From JBDTSW01 sp963797835 (GTDB taxonomy: Bacteria; Actinomycetota; Thermoleophilia; Solirubrobacterales; 70-9): DNA of 64,000 nt. Under the pieces are notes generated by a model. That model ran no database searches, was not told the DNA's origin, and worked only from the letters and a program-made list of their open reading frames with translations. Location of the stretch: positions 310,001 through 374,000 of the forward strand of contig CAWCRN010000027.1 of assembly GCA_963797835.1 (NCBI GenBank), given 5' to 3'. A program made the translations under genes and the position numbers. This document shows, piece by piece, positions 28,917 through 38,482 of the stretch (position 1 is the first letter of the stretch; each line of letters opens with the position of its first letter).

Positions 28917-29984
28917 TCCCGGCTCACCGCCTCGGCCAACGCCCTGCCCGGCGGCGAGCGGCGCGGCGAAGAACAGCGGGTCCTCCTCGATGGTCCGCCC
29001 CATCGTCCTGGCCGGCAGGCCGCTCGCCGCATAGCCGTCGAGGTCGATCCCCTCGCACGGCGAGGTCGTGGCGGCCCGCCGCAAACCTCGATCAGGTCAT
29101 CCAGCGCCGCCTGCGGCGAACCGCCCTCGGGCGCACCGCTCTCGAGCAGCGGCCAGCCCGCGGATCGAGGCCTCCGGCACCGGCACCCGCACCGGCGCCA
29201 GCAGCATCTCGAGCACGTGCGCGAGTGGTGGCTGAGGCCGCGGTGGCGGGGCCTGGGGTCCGAGCTCGAGAGCCGCGGGGAGACCAGCGTCGGCAGCCCG
29301 AGCGCCAGCGCCGCGTGGGCCGCATCGAGCGCCGCCATCCCGCCGTGGCCCAGCCGGCTCTCGGAGCCGAGTATCCCGGGGCCGGGCCCGACCACGACGG
29401 CGTCCCAGCCGAGCCTGCGCGCCGCGGCGTCGATCCCGCCCGCCAGGCTGATCGCCTCGTGCTCGCCGCCGTGGCCGGACCCGGCCGTGACGTGCCCGGC
29501 CAGGAGCCCGCGCCGCGGAGCTCGGCACGTCGCGGGAGAGCGACCCGGGCAGGGCGCCGCCCGCGCGCCTGGACGAAGCCGACGCTGAGGCCCGGCCTCG
29601 CCTCGCGCGGCCGCCCAGGCGGCCGGGGCCAGGTGGCCGTGGAGCGGGATGACGAGCACGGCGGCCGCGAGCGCCCTCCGTCGTCTGCGCTCGGCGGCTC
29701 GACCGGCTCGACCGAGTGCTGGAGCGAGGTGTAGTTCAGCTTCATCACGTGCTCGCCGGCGGCGCCCTCCGCCGTCGAGCCCACGGGTGAGGTTCACGTG
29801 CACGACGTCGAAGCCGCCCGGACCCGAGCCCGAGGTCCGCCGCCTCGACGTTCACGATCACCTCGTCGCCGCGCTCGACGGGGCCGACCAGGCCGGCGTC
29901 GGCCCACGCGCGCCGCTGCTTGCCCGCGACCTCCACCGTCAGCGGGTCCATCGCGACGACCGTGCCCCTACGCAGCTTCAGCAT
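28913..29984 (-). CDS. DUF3866 family protein (many frameshifts)
   Basis: ATG 29984 begins MLKLRRGTVVAMDPLTVEVAG. Recognisable blocks follow in family order across frames: VNLTRGLDG, VMKLNYTSLQHSVEP, LVIPLHGHLAPAAWAA, GSGHGGEHEAISLAGGIDAAA, VVVGPGPGILGSESRLGHGGMAALDAAHAALALGLP and GRTIEEDPLFFAAPLAAGQ. About ten indels would be needed to join them. DUF3866 is an actinobacterial family of unknown function that sits beside this NUDIX-xerD cluster. Confidence 0.7.
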
Positions 29985-31089
29985 CGGCGCCCCCGGCCAG
30001 CCCGACGATCGCCTCGCAGACCGCGAGCATCTCGACGATCCGCTCGGCGGCGACGCTCTCCTCCGGCGTGTGGTTGGCCTCCGTCCCGTTCGCGAGCAGC
30101 ACGCACTCGAACCCCCGCGGCGACCAGCGCGTTGGCGTCGCTGCCGCCGCCCGTGGCCGTCTCGACCGGCTCGTGGCCGCGTGCGCTCCAGCGCCGCCGT
30201 GGCGATCCGCACGGGCTCCGCGCTCGAGGCCAGCCGATAGCCGCGGAACATCTCGCGCACGTCCACATCGACGTCCACGCCGTGCTCGCGTCGCCGCCCA
30301 GGTGCAGGCGTCGACCATCGCCGCCACGGTTGCGCTGGCGCGGTCGTCGTCGATCGAACGGGCCTCGCCGTCGACGACGGCAATGCCCCGGCGACGACGT
30401 TCGACGGCGCTGCCGCCGTCGGACGATGCCGACGTTCGCGGTGGTCTCGTCGTCCAGCCGGCCCAGCTCCATGGCGCTGATCGCCGCGGCTGCCGCCGCG
30501 ATCGCGCTTGCGCCCGTCCTCGGGCCGGATGCCCGAGTGGGCCTCGACCCCCTCGAACTCCGCCAGGAGCCGCTTGTAGGTGGGGGCAGCCGTGATCACC
30601 TCGCCGATCGGCGAGGCGTGGTCGAGGACGAATCCGAAGGGCGAGCGGAGCGCCGTAGAGGTCGAGCTCCTTCGCGCCGCGCAGCCCGTCCTCCTCGGCG
30701 GTCGTGAACACCAGCTCGAGCCCCGCCGCGGCGGGCTCGGCAGCGTGCGCGCGCGCCAGCTCCATCAGCACGGTCACAGCCGCCTTGTTGTCGGCGCCGA
30801 GGATCGTGTCGCCGGCGAGCGAAACACGCCGTCGCAAGCTCGACCTCGATCGGCCTCGTGCGGCACCGTGTCGAGGTGGGCGCAGAACATGACGTGGCCC
30901 TCGCCCCTTCCGGGCACCCGCGCGATCAGGTTCCCCGACCCGGCCCGGCCGCCCGGCCGATTCGTCCTCGTGACCTCGAGGCCCAGCCCGCGAAGCTCGG
31001 CCAGCACCTCGTCGGCGATCGCGCGCTCGTCCCCGGTCGGGCTGGCGGTCTCGCAGAGCCGGACGAACCGGTCGAGCAGCGTTGCTCAC
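29968..31089 (-). CDS. M20/M42-type metallopeptidase, tripeptidase T-like (many frameshifts)
   Basis: GTG 31089. Blocks in order are ERAIADEVLAELRGLGLEVTR, MFCAHLDTVPHEA (metal-binding HLD), ILGADNKAAVTVLMELA (bridging Asp), FTTAEEDGLRGAKEL (general base Glu), GGGSDANALV and TEANHTPEESV (terminal His). These metal ligands mark a di-zinc aminopeptidase of the PepT/M20 group. At least seven single-base breaks are needed to join it. It overlaps DUF3866 and lies 8 bp after the DUF1326 gene, so all are one transcription unit. Confidence 0.78.
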   Translation of the reverse strand: MSNAARPVRPALRDRQPDRGRARDRRRGAGRASRAGPRGHEDESAGRPGRVGEPDRAGARKGRGPRHVLRPPRHGAARGRSRSSLRRRVSLAGDTILGADNKAAVTVLMELARAHAAEPAAAGLELVFTTAEEDGLRGAKELDLYGAPLALRIRPRPRLADRRGDHGCPHLQAAPGGVRGGRGPLGHPARGRAQARSRRQPRRSAPWSWAGWTTRPPRTSASSDGGSAVERRRRGIAVVDGEARSIDDDRASATVAAMVDACTWAATRARRGRRCGRARDVPRLSAGLERGARADRHGGAGAHAATSRSRRPRAAAATPTRWSPRGFECVLLANGTEANHTPEESVAAERIVEMLAVCEAIVGLAGGADAEAA

Positions 31090-31097
31090 CGAACGGC

Positions 31098-31700
31098 TCA
31101 GGGGCCCGAGTACTCGAACCCGGCGATCGCCGTGTACTGACCAGGGTGCGCGAACTCGATGCCGTCGCTGACCTTGAACACGGTCGAGGCGCCGAAGTCA
31201 CCGCGCTTAAAGATCAGGCCCTCTGGGAGCACCGCGCCGGGGTGGACCTCGCGCCCGTCACCGGGTTCTTGATCGTCGTCGATTCGATCTCGAGCGACTG
31301 CCCGGCCTTGACCCGCCAGTCGAGGCCGTCGAGACGGACATCGTAGGGCACGAGCTTGGGACCATGGACCTTCGGCCAGGTCCACGCGAGGATGCCCCAC
31401 GGCCTCCGGCCTCCCCACCGACGAGCGTCGAGATCGCCCGCTGTCGTCGCTCATCGACGCGCTCGTCGATCAGGATCAGCGCCTCGCCGCCACCGTCGTG
31501 AATCGGCCAGTTGACGGCGATGCTGAAGTTCAGCCCGTCGAGGGAGGCTTCACCCCACCTACCCGTGTCGACGTGCCAGGTCCATTGCCCTTCGCACTTG
31601 CCTTTGGAGGGCAGCCGTTGAAGTTGCACGGGCAGCCGTAGTCGCAGTTGCATGCCACGCCGACCGTGCCGGTTAGCTGCAGGGTCTCGCTCGCTGCCAT
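31098..31700 (-). CDS. DUF1326 protein, copy 1 (frameshifted)
   Basis: ATG 31700. The N-terminus has VGVACNCDYGCPCNFNGC, the family CxCxxxCxC motif. The WHVDTGRWGEASLDGLNFSIAV, ALILIDERVDERQRAI and LEIESTTIKNPVTGREV blocks follow, ending EFAHPGQYTAIAGFEYSGP at 31098. About 200 aa, with breaks near 31605, 31455 and 31400. No signal peptide is visible. DUF1326 function is unknown. The Cys pairs suggest metal or thiol chemistry. It is divergent from the DUF2182 gene 28 bp away. Confidence 0.75.
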
Positions 31701-31727
31701 CAGCTCGTCCGCATCTCTACGACGGCC

Positions 31728-32716
31728 TTGATCGGGCTCCGCAGCGGGAATAGAGTCGCGATCTGGAATCCGCAGCTCTCCGCCGCCCGCCACCCTTCCC
31801 GGGCTGATCCAGGTCGGCCTGTATTCGGGCTGCTCCTGCTGGCAGCGGTTGCCTGGGCGCTCACCGACGATCGCATGTCGGACATGGATGCCGGACCCGG
31901 GACCGACCCGGGGACGCTCGGGTTCTTCCTGGGCGTTTGGGTGGTGATGATGGCCGCGATGATGTTCCCTCGATCGCGCCGATGGTGCTGATGTACGTCG
32001 GATCCAGCGAGGGACGCGCCGAGCGCGGCGAGGCGACGCACAGCCGGCGCGACGCTGCTGTTCGTCGGCCGGGTACCTGGTCAGCTGGACCGCGGCAGGT
32101 TTGATCGGCTACGCCGTCTACGAGATCGGTGCGGCGCTGTTCGGGGACACCTTCGCGTGGGACAACGCCGGCCCGTATCTCGCCGGGGGGAATGATCCTT
32201 GCGGCGCGGCCGTCTACCAGCTCACGCCGCTGAAGGACGTCTGCCTTCGCAACTGCCGCACCCGCTCGATGTTCCTGATGGACCATTGGCGACCGGACCG
32301 CGTGGGTGCGCTGCGCATGGGAATCGATGCACGGCGGCTATTGCGTCGGGCTGTTGCTGGGCGCTGATGGCGGCGCTCTTCGCGCTCGGCGTGATGAGCA
32401 TCGGCTGGATGGCCTTCATCGCCGCGCTGATCGCGATCGAGAAGCTCGCTGCCATGGAGGGAGATCGCGAACCGGGGCATCGCAGTCCTCCTCCTCGTGC
32501 TGGGGCTGGCCGTCGCCTTTGCGCCCGAGGACGTCCCCGGGCTCACCCTCCCGGATTCCGCCGCGGCGATGGAGGCGATGGAGGCGATGGGAATGGAGGA
32601 GGAATCCACCCCCGCGGGCATGGATGAGCCCATGGACGAGGCCGCCCCTGCCGCAGATGAGCTCGATGGATGAGATGCCGCGCGGAGACGGCGGCTCGAT
32701 GGACGAGATGCCCTAG
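31728..32716 (+). CDS. DUF2182 polytopic membrane protein with Met/acidic tail (frameshifted)
   Basis: Start uncertain (TTG 31728 is the earliest in frame). Hydrophobic helices include LLLLAAVAWALTDDRM, FFLGVWVVMMAAMMFP, AGLIGYAVYEIGAALFG, CCWALMAALFALGVMSIGWMAFIAALIAIEKL and VLLLVLGLAVAFA, typical of the predicted metal-binding membrane family DUF2182. A Cys-rich YCVGCC precedes one helix. The C-terminus is an acidic, Met-rich tail with repeats of MDEMP and MDEP, ending at 32716. Breaks lie near 31970, 32045, 32060, 32195, 32330, 32460 and 32650. Confidence 0.75.
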
Positions 32717-32730
32717 TCCATCAAGCGGGC

Positions 32731-33398
32731 TCAGGCCTCGTCGGGCCCGGACCAGTCGAACGGGAAGTGCTTGCTCGACCGCCCTGGCCAGCTCCACTTC
32801 ATGCCGAATGCGTCGACCTCGTCCTCGCTCGCCGTGGCGTATGTCGCGACCTGTCCGGGGCCGACCTCGGCGCCGGGCGCGTTGTGAACCGTGACCGGAG
32901 TGTCGGGAACTGGTCGGTCCCGCTCAGCGCCTCCGCCCTACCGCGGGCTTTCCCGGGAACCTCGACGCGCCAGCTCGTGAGGTCGTCGGCGATCTCGAAG
33001 TCGATCGGGGCGTACTCGATCCCGAGCAAGTCCTCGATCAGCTCGGCGAACCCCGCCGGCCAGCCGCCCGCATCGCCGCCGAAGATCGCCTGCAGGGCCT
33101 CCCGCTGGGACTCGTCGGCCCGTTCATCGATGAAGAACCCCATTCTGGAGTTCTTCGCCTCGCCCGCCCAGATGTTCCCTTCGAAGCTGCCGACCGCGAC
33201 CACGTTCAGGTCGTCGAGCTTGACGTCGCCGTAGTTGCCCTCGTTGACATGCCAGGCGAGGATGCCGTCGCACTCATCCTCGTCGGGCGCCTGGGCGAAC
33301 GTGCACGCGCAGGGCACGCGACATCTGCACACGTCAAACCAATCACCGGTGAGCCGCCATCTGGGACCTCGGCATGGCACCTCCCAGCGTTGCTCCAC
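32731..33398 (-). CDS. DUF1326 protein, copy 2 (late frameshift)
   Basis: The clear frame reads WRLTGDWFDVCRCRVPCACTF (CxCxxxCxC), DECDGILAWHVNEGNYGDVKL, MGFFIDERADESQREALQAIFGG, ADDLTSWRVEVPGKA. After a break near 32920 it continues TPVTVHNAPGAEVGPGQVATYA to TGA 32731-32733. The start is GTG 33398 or GTG 33380; both overlap the 3' end of copy 3. About 220 aa. This form is more acidic than copies 1 and 3. Confidence 0.75.
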
Positions 33399-34006
33399 TC
33401 GAACTGGTCATCTGGGCGTACGTGTTCTCGTGCGAGAAGGAGAGCTGATCGCCGGATCGAGCTCCGCTCGACGCTGTCGCCGATCGCGGCGACCTTGACT
33501 CGAACCAGCCGGGAGGTCGAACCGGACCCGGTGCTCTCCCGAGTCGGTGATCTCCGGGTTGCCCATCGCCTCGATGCGGCTCTCTCCCACCGCGCCGAAC
33601 CGGATCGTGCCGCGCCGAGCGTCGCATCGACGTCCGCTCGATCGGCGCCACGACCGTCTCTGGCAACGCGGAGAGGATCGAATCGACGTCCTCGATGAAG
33701 AGCTCCGCGGGTCGGCGGTGCGCTCAGATCGCGTCGCCCTGCTCGTCGCTCGCGCCATCCCCGACCACGGGCTGGGCAACCCCATTGCCCTCGTGAATGG
33801 CGCCGGGCCAGTGGACGGCGAAGCCGAAGCGGACGCCGTTGAGCGAGACGTGCCGATCTCCTATCGGTGATCTCCCAGGCGAGGAGTGCCTCGCAGTAGC
33901 CATGGCTCGGTGGTGCGTTGAACTGGCACGGACAGGCCCAGATGCAGTTACACGATCCCGCGTGGTGGCCGACGAGATGCCACTGCGTTTGTCCATTGGA
34001 AGCCAT
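33343..34006 (-). CDS. DUF1326 protein, copy 3 (frameshifted)
   Basis: ATG 34006 (MASNGQTQWHLVGHHAG) is followed by SCNCIWACPCQFNAPPSHGYC, again CxCxxxCxC, and CEALLAWEI, HVSLNGVRFGFAVHWPGAIHEGNG, ITDSGEHRVRFDLPAGFE and LSFSHENTYAQM. Breaks lie near 33865, 33715, 33620 and 33505. About 220 aa. A sigma-70-like promoter lies 29 bp upstream, so it heads the DUF1326 copy 3-copy 2 transcript. Confidence 0.75.
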
Positions 34007-34034
34007 CGGGCACCCCAAGGTCGATTGCGAAACC

Positions 34035-34063
34035 AGACTACGCCGAGCGATGGTGCAAGTCAA
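34035..34063 (-). promoter_or_regulatory. Sigma-70-type promoter for DUF1326 copy 3
   Basis: Minus strand reads TTGACT (34063-34058), exactly 17 bp, then TAGTCT (34040-34035). Predicted start is near 34028, leaving a 22-nt leader before ATG 34006. It gives the inserted cluster its own promoter, separate from the upstream housekeeping operon. Confidence 0.6.
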
Positions 34064-34170
34064 CCATCGCCGCGGGCGACCTGCCAGCCGGAGCCCGGCC
34101 CACCGGCTCCAGGCCTCCGTCACGAGCTCCTCCGCCGACATGTCGCCGGGAGGCTACGCGAGCGCCTTCG

Positions 34171-35010
34171 CTAGGAGGCGCTGACCACCCAGGCGTGGCC
34201 GTGGAGGGAGGTCGGGTCCTCCGCGAGTTGCTCGGATACCCGGGTTGCCACCAGCTCGCGGATCCGCTCTCGCTCGTCCGGATCCAGCTCATCGACGGCC
34301 TGGGCGATCGGGGCCGCCAGCTTCATCGTCTTCTCCCAGTGGACGGCGGGGTCGGAGTAGTCCCAATCCGCGGTGACGTCCTCGATCTCCGGGTCCGAGA
34401 AGCCGGCCGCACCCACCAGCTCCTTGATCCGCTCGGGATCCCCCAGTGCGAAGATCCCCGGCATGCCCGGCTCCGGCGGCGGGAGATGGCCCGCTTCGAC
34501 GAGGGCGAAACCGGGGATGAACGCCCACAGGTTGCGATCAGGCGGTCCCCACACCCCGAACGACAGGCGGCCGCCGTCGCGCAGCACGCGCCGGGTCTCG
34601 CCCAGGGCCGCCGCGTGATCCGCCATCAGCATGTAGCCGAAGCGGCAGACCACGCCGTCGACGGAATCGTCGTCGAGGTCCATCCTTTCGGCGTCGAGCA
34701 CGCGGTGCTCGACGTTCGTAATCCCTGCCGCGGCCGCGAAGTCCCTCGCCGCTGAGACCATGCCCGGCGCGAAATCGGTCTGGATGAGCTTGCCGTCGTC
34801 GCCGACCCTCTCGGCGGCGAGGAATCCGGTGTCGCCGGTTCCGGCCGCGAGCTCGAGGACCGTGTCGCCGAGGCTGGGGTGGAGGCGCTCGACGATGCGC
34901 TCCGCGATCGCGTTCGTGGCTCCCCAGAGGAAGTCGCGCTCGTCGCGCCAGTTGCCTGCGAACCGGTCCCAGTTGGCGAGCGAGTTGCGGCGGTACTCGT
35001 CGAGGTCCAT
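34171..35010 (-). CDS. Class I SAM-dependent methyltransferase (UbiE-like)
   Basis: 279 aa, intact, ATG 35010. Motif I is VLELAAGTGDTGFLAAERVG, the acidic motif is IQTDFAPGMV, motif IV is VDGVVCRFGYMLMADHAAAL, and motif V is RRVLRDGGRLSFGVWG. The substrate is unknown. It lies between pyrG and the DUF1326 genes and is the last intact gene before the heavily broken stretch. Confidence 0.88.
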   Translation of the reverse strand: MDLDEYRRNSLANWDRFAGNWRDERDFLWGATNAIAERIVERLHPSLGDTVLELAAGTGDTGFLAAERVGDDGKLIQTDFAPGMVSAARDFAAAAGITNVEHRVLDAERMDLDDDSVDGVVCRFGYMLMADHAAALGETRRVLRDGGRLSFGVWGPPDRNLWAFIPGFALVEAGHLPPPEPGMPGIFALGDPERIKELVGAAGFSDPEIEDVTADWDYSDPAVHWEKTMKLAAPIAQAVDELDPDERERIRELVATRVSEQLAEDPTSLHGHAWVVSAS

Positions 35011-35058
35011 GGACCCCGAGTCTATGCCCGCGGCGGGCCTCGGTGCAGGCTCGTCGGG

Positions 35059-36746
35059 CTAGCTTCGGTGCTCGACCGACACGTCGTCGGACTCGACCGA
35101 TTCGGCCTCGGCGATCTCCGCCTCCGCCTCCGGGTCGCGGCCCCGGGCCAGCTCGGCCGCGGCGCCGACGAAGTCGCGGAAGAGCGGCTCGGGACGCGTC
35201 GGGCGAGAGTTGAACTCGGGGTGGAACTGGGAGGCGACGAAGAAGGGGTGGTCGGAGAGCTCGATCATCTCGACGAGGCGCTCGTCGGGCGAGGTCCCGC
35301 CCGCGACCAGGCCCTCGTCCTCGAGCCGGCGGCGCAGCTGGTTGTTGACCTCGAAGCGGTGGCGGTGGCGCTTGTAGATGACGGCCTCGCCGAAGATCTC
35401 CCGCGCCCGTGTGCCCTCGTGCACCTTCACCGGGTCGGCGCCCAGGCGCATGGTCCCGCCCATGTCGGAGACCTCCTTCTGCTCGGGCAGGAGGTCGACG
35501 ACCGGGATAGGGCGTCTCGGGGTCGAACTCGGTCGAGTTGGCGCCGTCCATGCCCGCCACGTGGCGCGCGAACTCCGCGACCGCGATCTGCATCCCCAGG
35601 CAGATCCCCAGGTACGGGATGCCCGCGCTCGCGCGCGATGCGCGCCGCCTCGATCTTGCCCTCGATCCCGCGCTCGCCGAAGCCGCCGGGGATCAGGATC
35701 CCGTCGGCGCGCTCGAGCTTCTCGACGTCGAGGTCCTCGGAGTTGACCAGCTCCACCTGCGACGTTGATGCCGTGGTGGTAGCCGCCGTGGTGGAGCGCC
35801 TCGATCACCGACTTGTAGGCGTCCTCGAGCTGCACGTACTTGCCGACGAGCGCGATCCGCGCAGTGCCCTCGCAGGCGTCGGCGCGGCGCACCAGCTCCT
35901 CCCACTCGCTCAGCTCGGGGGCCTGGCGCTTCGATCCCGAAGTGGTCGAGCACGAGGTCGTCCGCGCCCTCCGCTCGCATCACCAGCGGGACCTTGTAGA
36001 TGTTGTCGACGTCGCGGGCCGAGAGCACCGCCTCCTCGGGGACGCTGGCGAACAGCGCGATCTTCTTGCGGATCTCGCGGTCGAGCCCGCGTCTCGGAGC
36101 GGCAGACGAGGGCGTGCGGCTGGATCCCGATCCGCCGCAGCTCGTTGACCGAGTGCTGCGTGGGCTTGGTCTTCATCTCGCCGGCGTGCCCGATGTACGG
36201 CACCAGCGTGAGGTGGAGGAACATGCAGCGCTTCGGGCCCAGCTCCGCGTAGAGCTGGCGGATCGCCTCGAGGAACGGCAGCGACTCGATGTCGCCGACG
36301 GTGCCGCCGATCTCGGTGATCACGAAGTCCACCGCCTGCGACTCCGCGACGATCAGGATCCGCTGCTTGATCTCGTCGGTGATGTGCGGGATCACCTGGA
36401 CGGTCGCGCCGAGGTAGTCGCCGCGGCGCTCGCGCCGAATCACGGAGTTGTAGACGGCGCCTGCGGTGACGTTCGAGGCGCGCGAGGTGTTCTCGTCGGT
36501 GAAGCGCTCGTAGTGGCCCAGGTCGAGATCGGTCTCCGCCCCGTCCTCGGTGACGAAAACCTCGCCGTGCTGGAACGGGCTCATCGTTCCCGGGTCGACG
36601 TTGATGTAGGGGTCGAACTTCTGGAGCTGGACCCGGAAGCCACGCGATACGAGGAGGCGCCCGATCGAGGCGGCGGCGATGCCCTTGCCCAGCGAGGACA
36701 CGACTCCGCCGGTGACGAAGATGAAGCGCGTCTCGCCCGGCTTCAT
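35059..36746 (-). CDS. pyrG: CTP synthase (several frameshifts)
   Basis: ATG 36746. The synthetase domain is intact to about 36095: IFVTGGVVSSLGKGIAAASIGRLL (P-loop), LQKFDPYINVDPGTM, ITEIGGTVGDIESLPFLEAIRQ. The frame then breaks near 36090, 35930, 35760, 35635 and 35510. The glutaminase region is still readable, with IPGGFGERGIEGK, GMQIAVAEFARHVAGM and FVASQFHPEFNSRPTRPEPLFRDFV (catalytic His/Glu). It makes CTP from UTP using glutamine. It overlaps the upstream glycosyltransferase stop by 4 bp. Confidence 0.95.
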
Positions 36747-37597
36747 CGTCTCGTCAGACCCTCACTCACTCTGCCCAGCGAGTCTAGTTGGCGCAGGGGC
36801 GGAAGTCGATCGATCGCCGCGGAGATCGACCGAAACTCGCCGTAGATCGTGAGGGCCGCGACGATCCCCAGCGCGATCAGACGCGCGTCGTCGGAGAGCG
36901 TCGTCAGCATCGAGATCCCGGCGAGCGCCCCGACGAGGTTCGAGCCCGTGTCCCCCAGCATCCCCCGCTCGCGCAGGGTGAACCAGGCCCCCACCAGCAC
37001 CGGGCCGATGAAGATCCCAAGCAGCTCGAGCGGCGCCGCGGTCCACGCCCCTAGACATAGGCCGGCCAGCAGCAGGAAGAAGGCCTTCTCGACCCTGCCG
37101 GGGCGCAGGTCCAGGAGGTTGAACAGGTTCGTCGCCAGGAGCAGCAGCGCCAGGTCCGCGATGTAGTCGAGGTCCTCGCGGCCGCGACCGGAGACGGCGT
37201 AGGCGGCCAGGGCCAGCGCGCCGAGGGCCTTGATCGCCCCGGTCGAGAAGCTTCCGGTGGCCACCGCCCTCGCATGCCCCCGCCAGCCGCGCGGGGTGTC
37301 GGCCGCGCCGCCCCGGCCCAGCGCGTCGTCCAGCAGCCCGAGCAGCGCCACCCCCAGCACGTACACCGCCCAGCGCCGCAGCTCGGGGTCGAGCAGATCG
37401 AGGTCGGCGCGGTCGTCGAGCAGCGCGAGGGGCGCCAGCGCCAAGAGCGAGCAGGACACCAGCACCGCGCCGGCGGGGAACGCGGGTTGGGCGCCGCGGT
37501 AGTTCTCGCGGACCAGGCCGTGGCGAGCCATGTCCTCGAGCCAGCGCCCGCAGAAGAACGCCGCGATCGCGGCGGAGACGATGAGGCCGCTGATCAC
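36743..37597 (-). CDS. MraY/WecA-like polyprenyl-phosphate glycosyl transferase (divergent GT4)
   Basis: 284 aa, GTG 37597. Eight or more membrane helices. It carries LLGLLDDALG and TNLFNLLDLRPGRVEK, which correspond to the Mg2+-binding DD and the NxxNxxDG loops of the PNPT superfamily, but the second motif lacks the usual GLDGL. GDTGSNLVGALAGI matches the conserved GDxGS. Position between steB and pyrG suggests a cell-envelope polymer role. The altered motif makes the exact reaction uncertain. Confidence 0.75.
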   Translation of the reverse strand: MISGLIVSAAIAAFFCGRWLEDMARHGLVRENYRGAQPAFPAGAVLVSCSLLALAPLALLDDRADLDLLDPELRRWAVYVLGVALLGLLDDALGRGGAADTPRGWRGHARAVATGSFSTGAIKALGALALAAYAVSGRGREDLDYIADLALLLLATNLFNLLDLRPGRVEKAFFLLLAGLCLGAWTAAPLELLGIFIGPVLVGAWFTLRERGMLGDTGSNLVGALAGISMLTTLSDDARLIALGIVAALTIYGEFRSISAAIDRLPPLRQLDSLGRVSEGLTRR

Positions 37598-38472
37598 GGC
37601 GCGGTCGTCGCGCCCGGGCGCCGCAGGAGGCCGGGCACCAGCTCGTCGGCCTCCTCGCCAACCCCGAAGTTCCCCTGGGCGCCTCGGAGCGCGTAGACGA
37701 GGGCGACGCGGCCGGCGACCTTGTCGATGTTGTCCACGGTCGTCAGCCCGAGCGAGTCGAAGAAGGCGGTCGAGGAGGGGTCGGCGTCGGTGCGCTCCAC
37801 CGCGACCACCGGCACGCCCCCGGCGACCAGGCCGGCCACGAACTCCTGCTCCAGGGCCTCGCTTGCCGCCTCCTCGGGGCCCTCGAGCGCGGGGCGGTCG
37901 CGAGCGACGATCACGCCGTCGACCGGGTCGGCGACACCGCTGAAGGCCGACAGCGTCGCCTCGCGGGCCCGGTCGTAGAGGCCGCCGCCCTCCACGAGCG
38001 CGGTCCCCATCCGGCGAGCGGCCAGCTCCGCCCGTCGGCGCTCGCGCTCGGCTTGGCGTGGCCGCTCGCCGCCCAGCAGCCCGGCGAGCGCCGCGGCGTC
38101 GGGAGGCTCCCTGACCACCGCGAGCTGCGTCAGCTCCGCTCCGGTCGGCGCCAGGGCGGCCACCACGTCCTCGCGGATCGCGTCCGGCCTCCCGCCGAAT
38201 GCGACCAGCGCCAGGCTGCGCCCGGGCAACGTGTCCGCGGCGAGGGCGGGATAAACGGTCTCGGCGAAGAGCTGTTGCTGGGCCAGCTCGTCCTCGAGCG
38301 CGGCGATCTCCGCGTTCGCGTCCTCGAGATCGCCCTTGAGGCTCTCCTCGAGGTCGCGGCCCACGTCATCGAGGATGTCGGAGCCGAAGGCCGCCCCGAT
38401 CAGGATCCCCACGGCCAGCGCCAGGAAGACCGCTGCAAGCGACGCGACGTGGTAGCGACCGGAGTAGCCCAT
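37594..38472 (-). CDS. SteB/MctB-like envelope protein (copper transporter family)
   Basis: 292 aa, ATG 38472. One N-terminal membrane helix (SLAAVFLALAVGILIGAAFG) is followed by a coiled coil (residues 35-70) and an external domain. The order steA-steB matches Corynebacterium/Mycobacterium, where the partner stabilises the cell-division protein SteA and the mycobacterial homologue MctB affects copper. It overlaps the next gene by 4 bp. Confidence 0.82.
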   Translation of the reverse strand: MGYSGRYHVASLAAVFLALAVGILIGAAFGSDILDDVGRDLEESLKGDLEDANAEIAALEDELAQQQLFAETVYPALAADTLPGRSLALVAFGGRPDAIREDVVAALAPTGAELTQLAVVREPPDAAALAGLLGGERPRQAERERRRAELAARRMGTALVEGGGLYDRAREATLSAFSGVADPVDGVIVARDRPALEGPEEAASEALEQEFVAGLVAGGVPVVAVERTDADPSSTAFFDSLGLTTVDNIDKVAGRVALVYALRGAQGNFGVGEEADELVPGLLRRPGATTAP

Positions 38473-38482
38473 GGCGAGGGGC

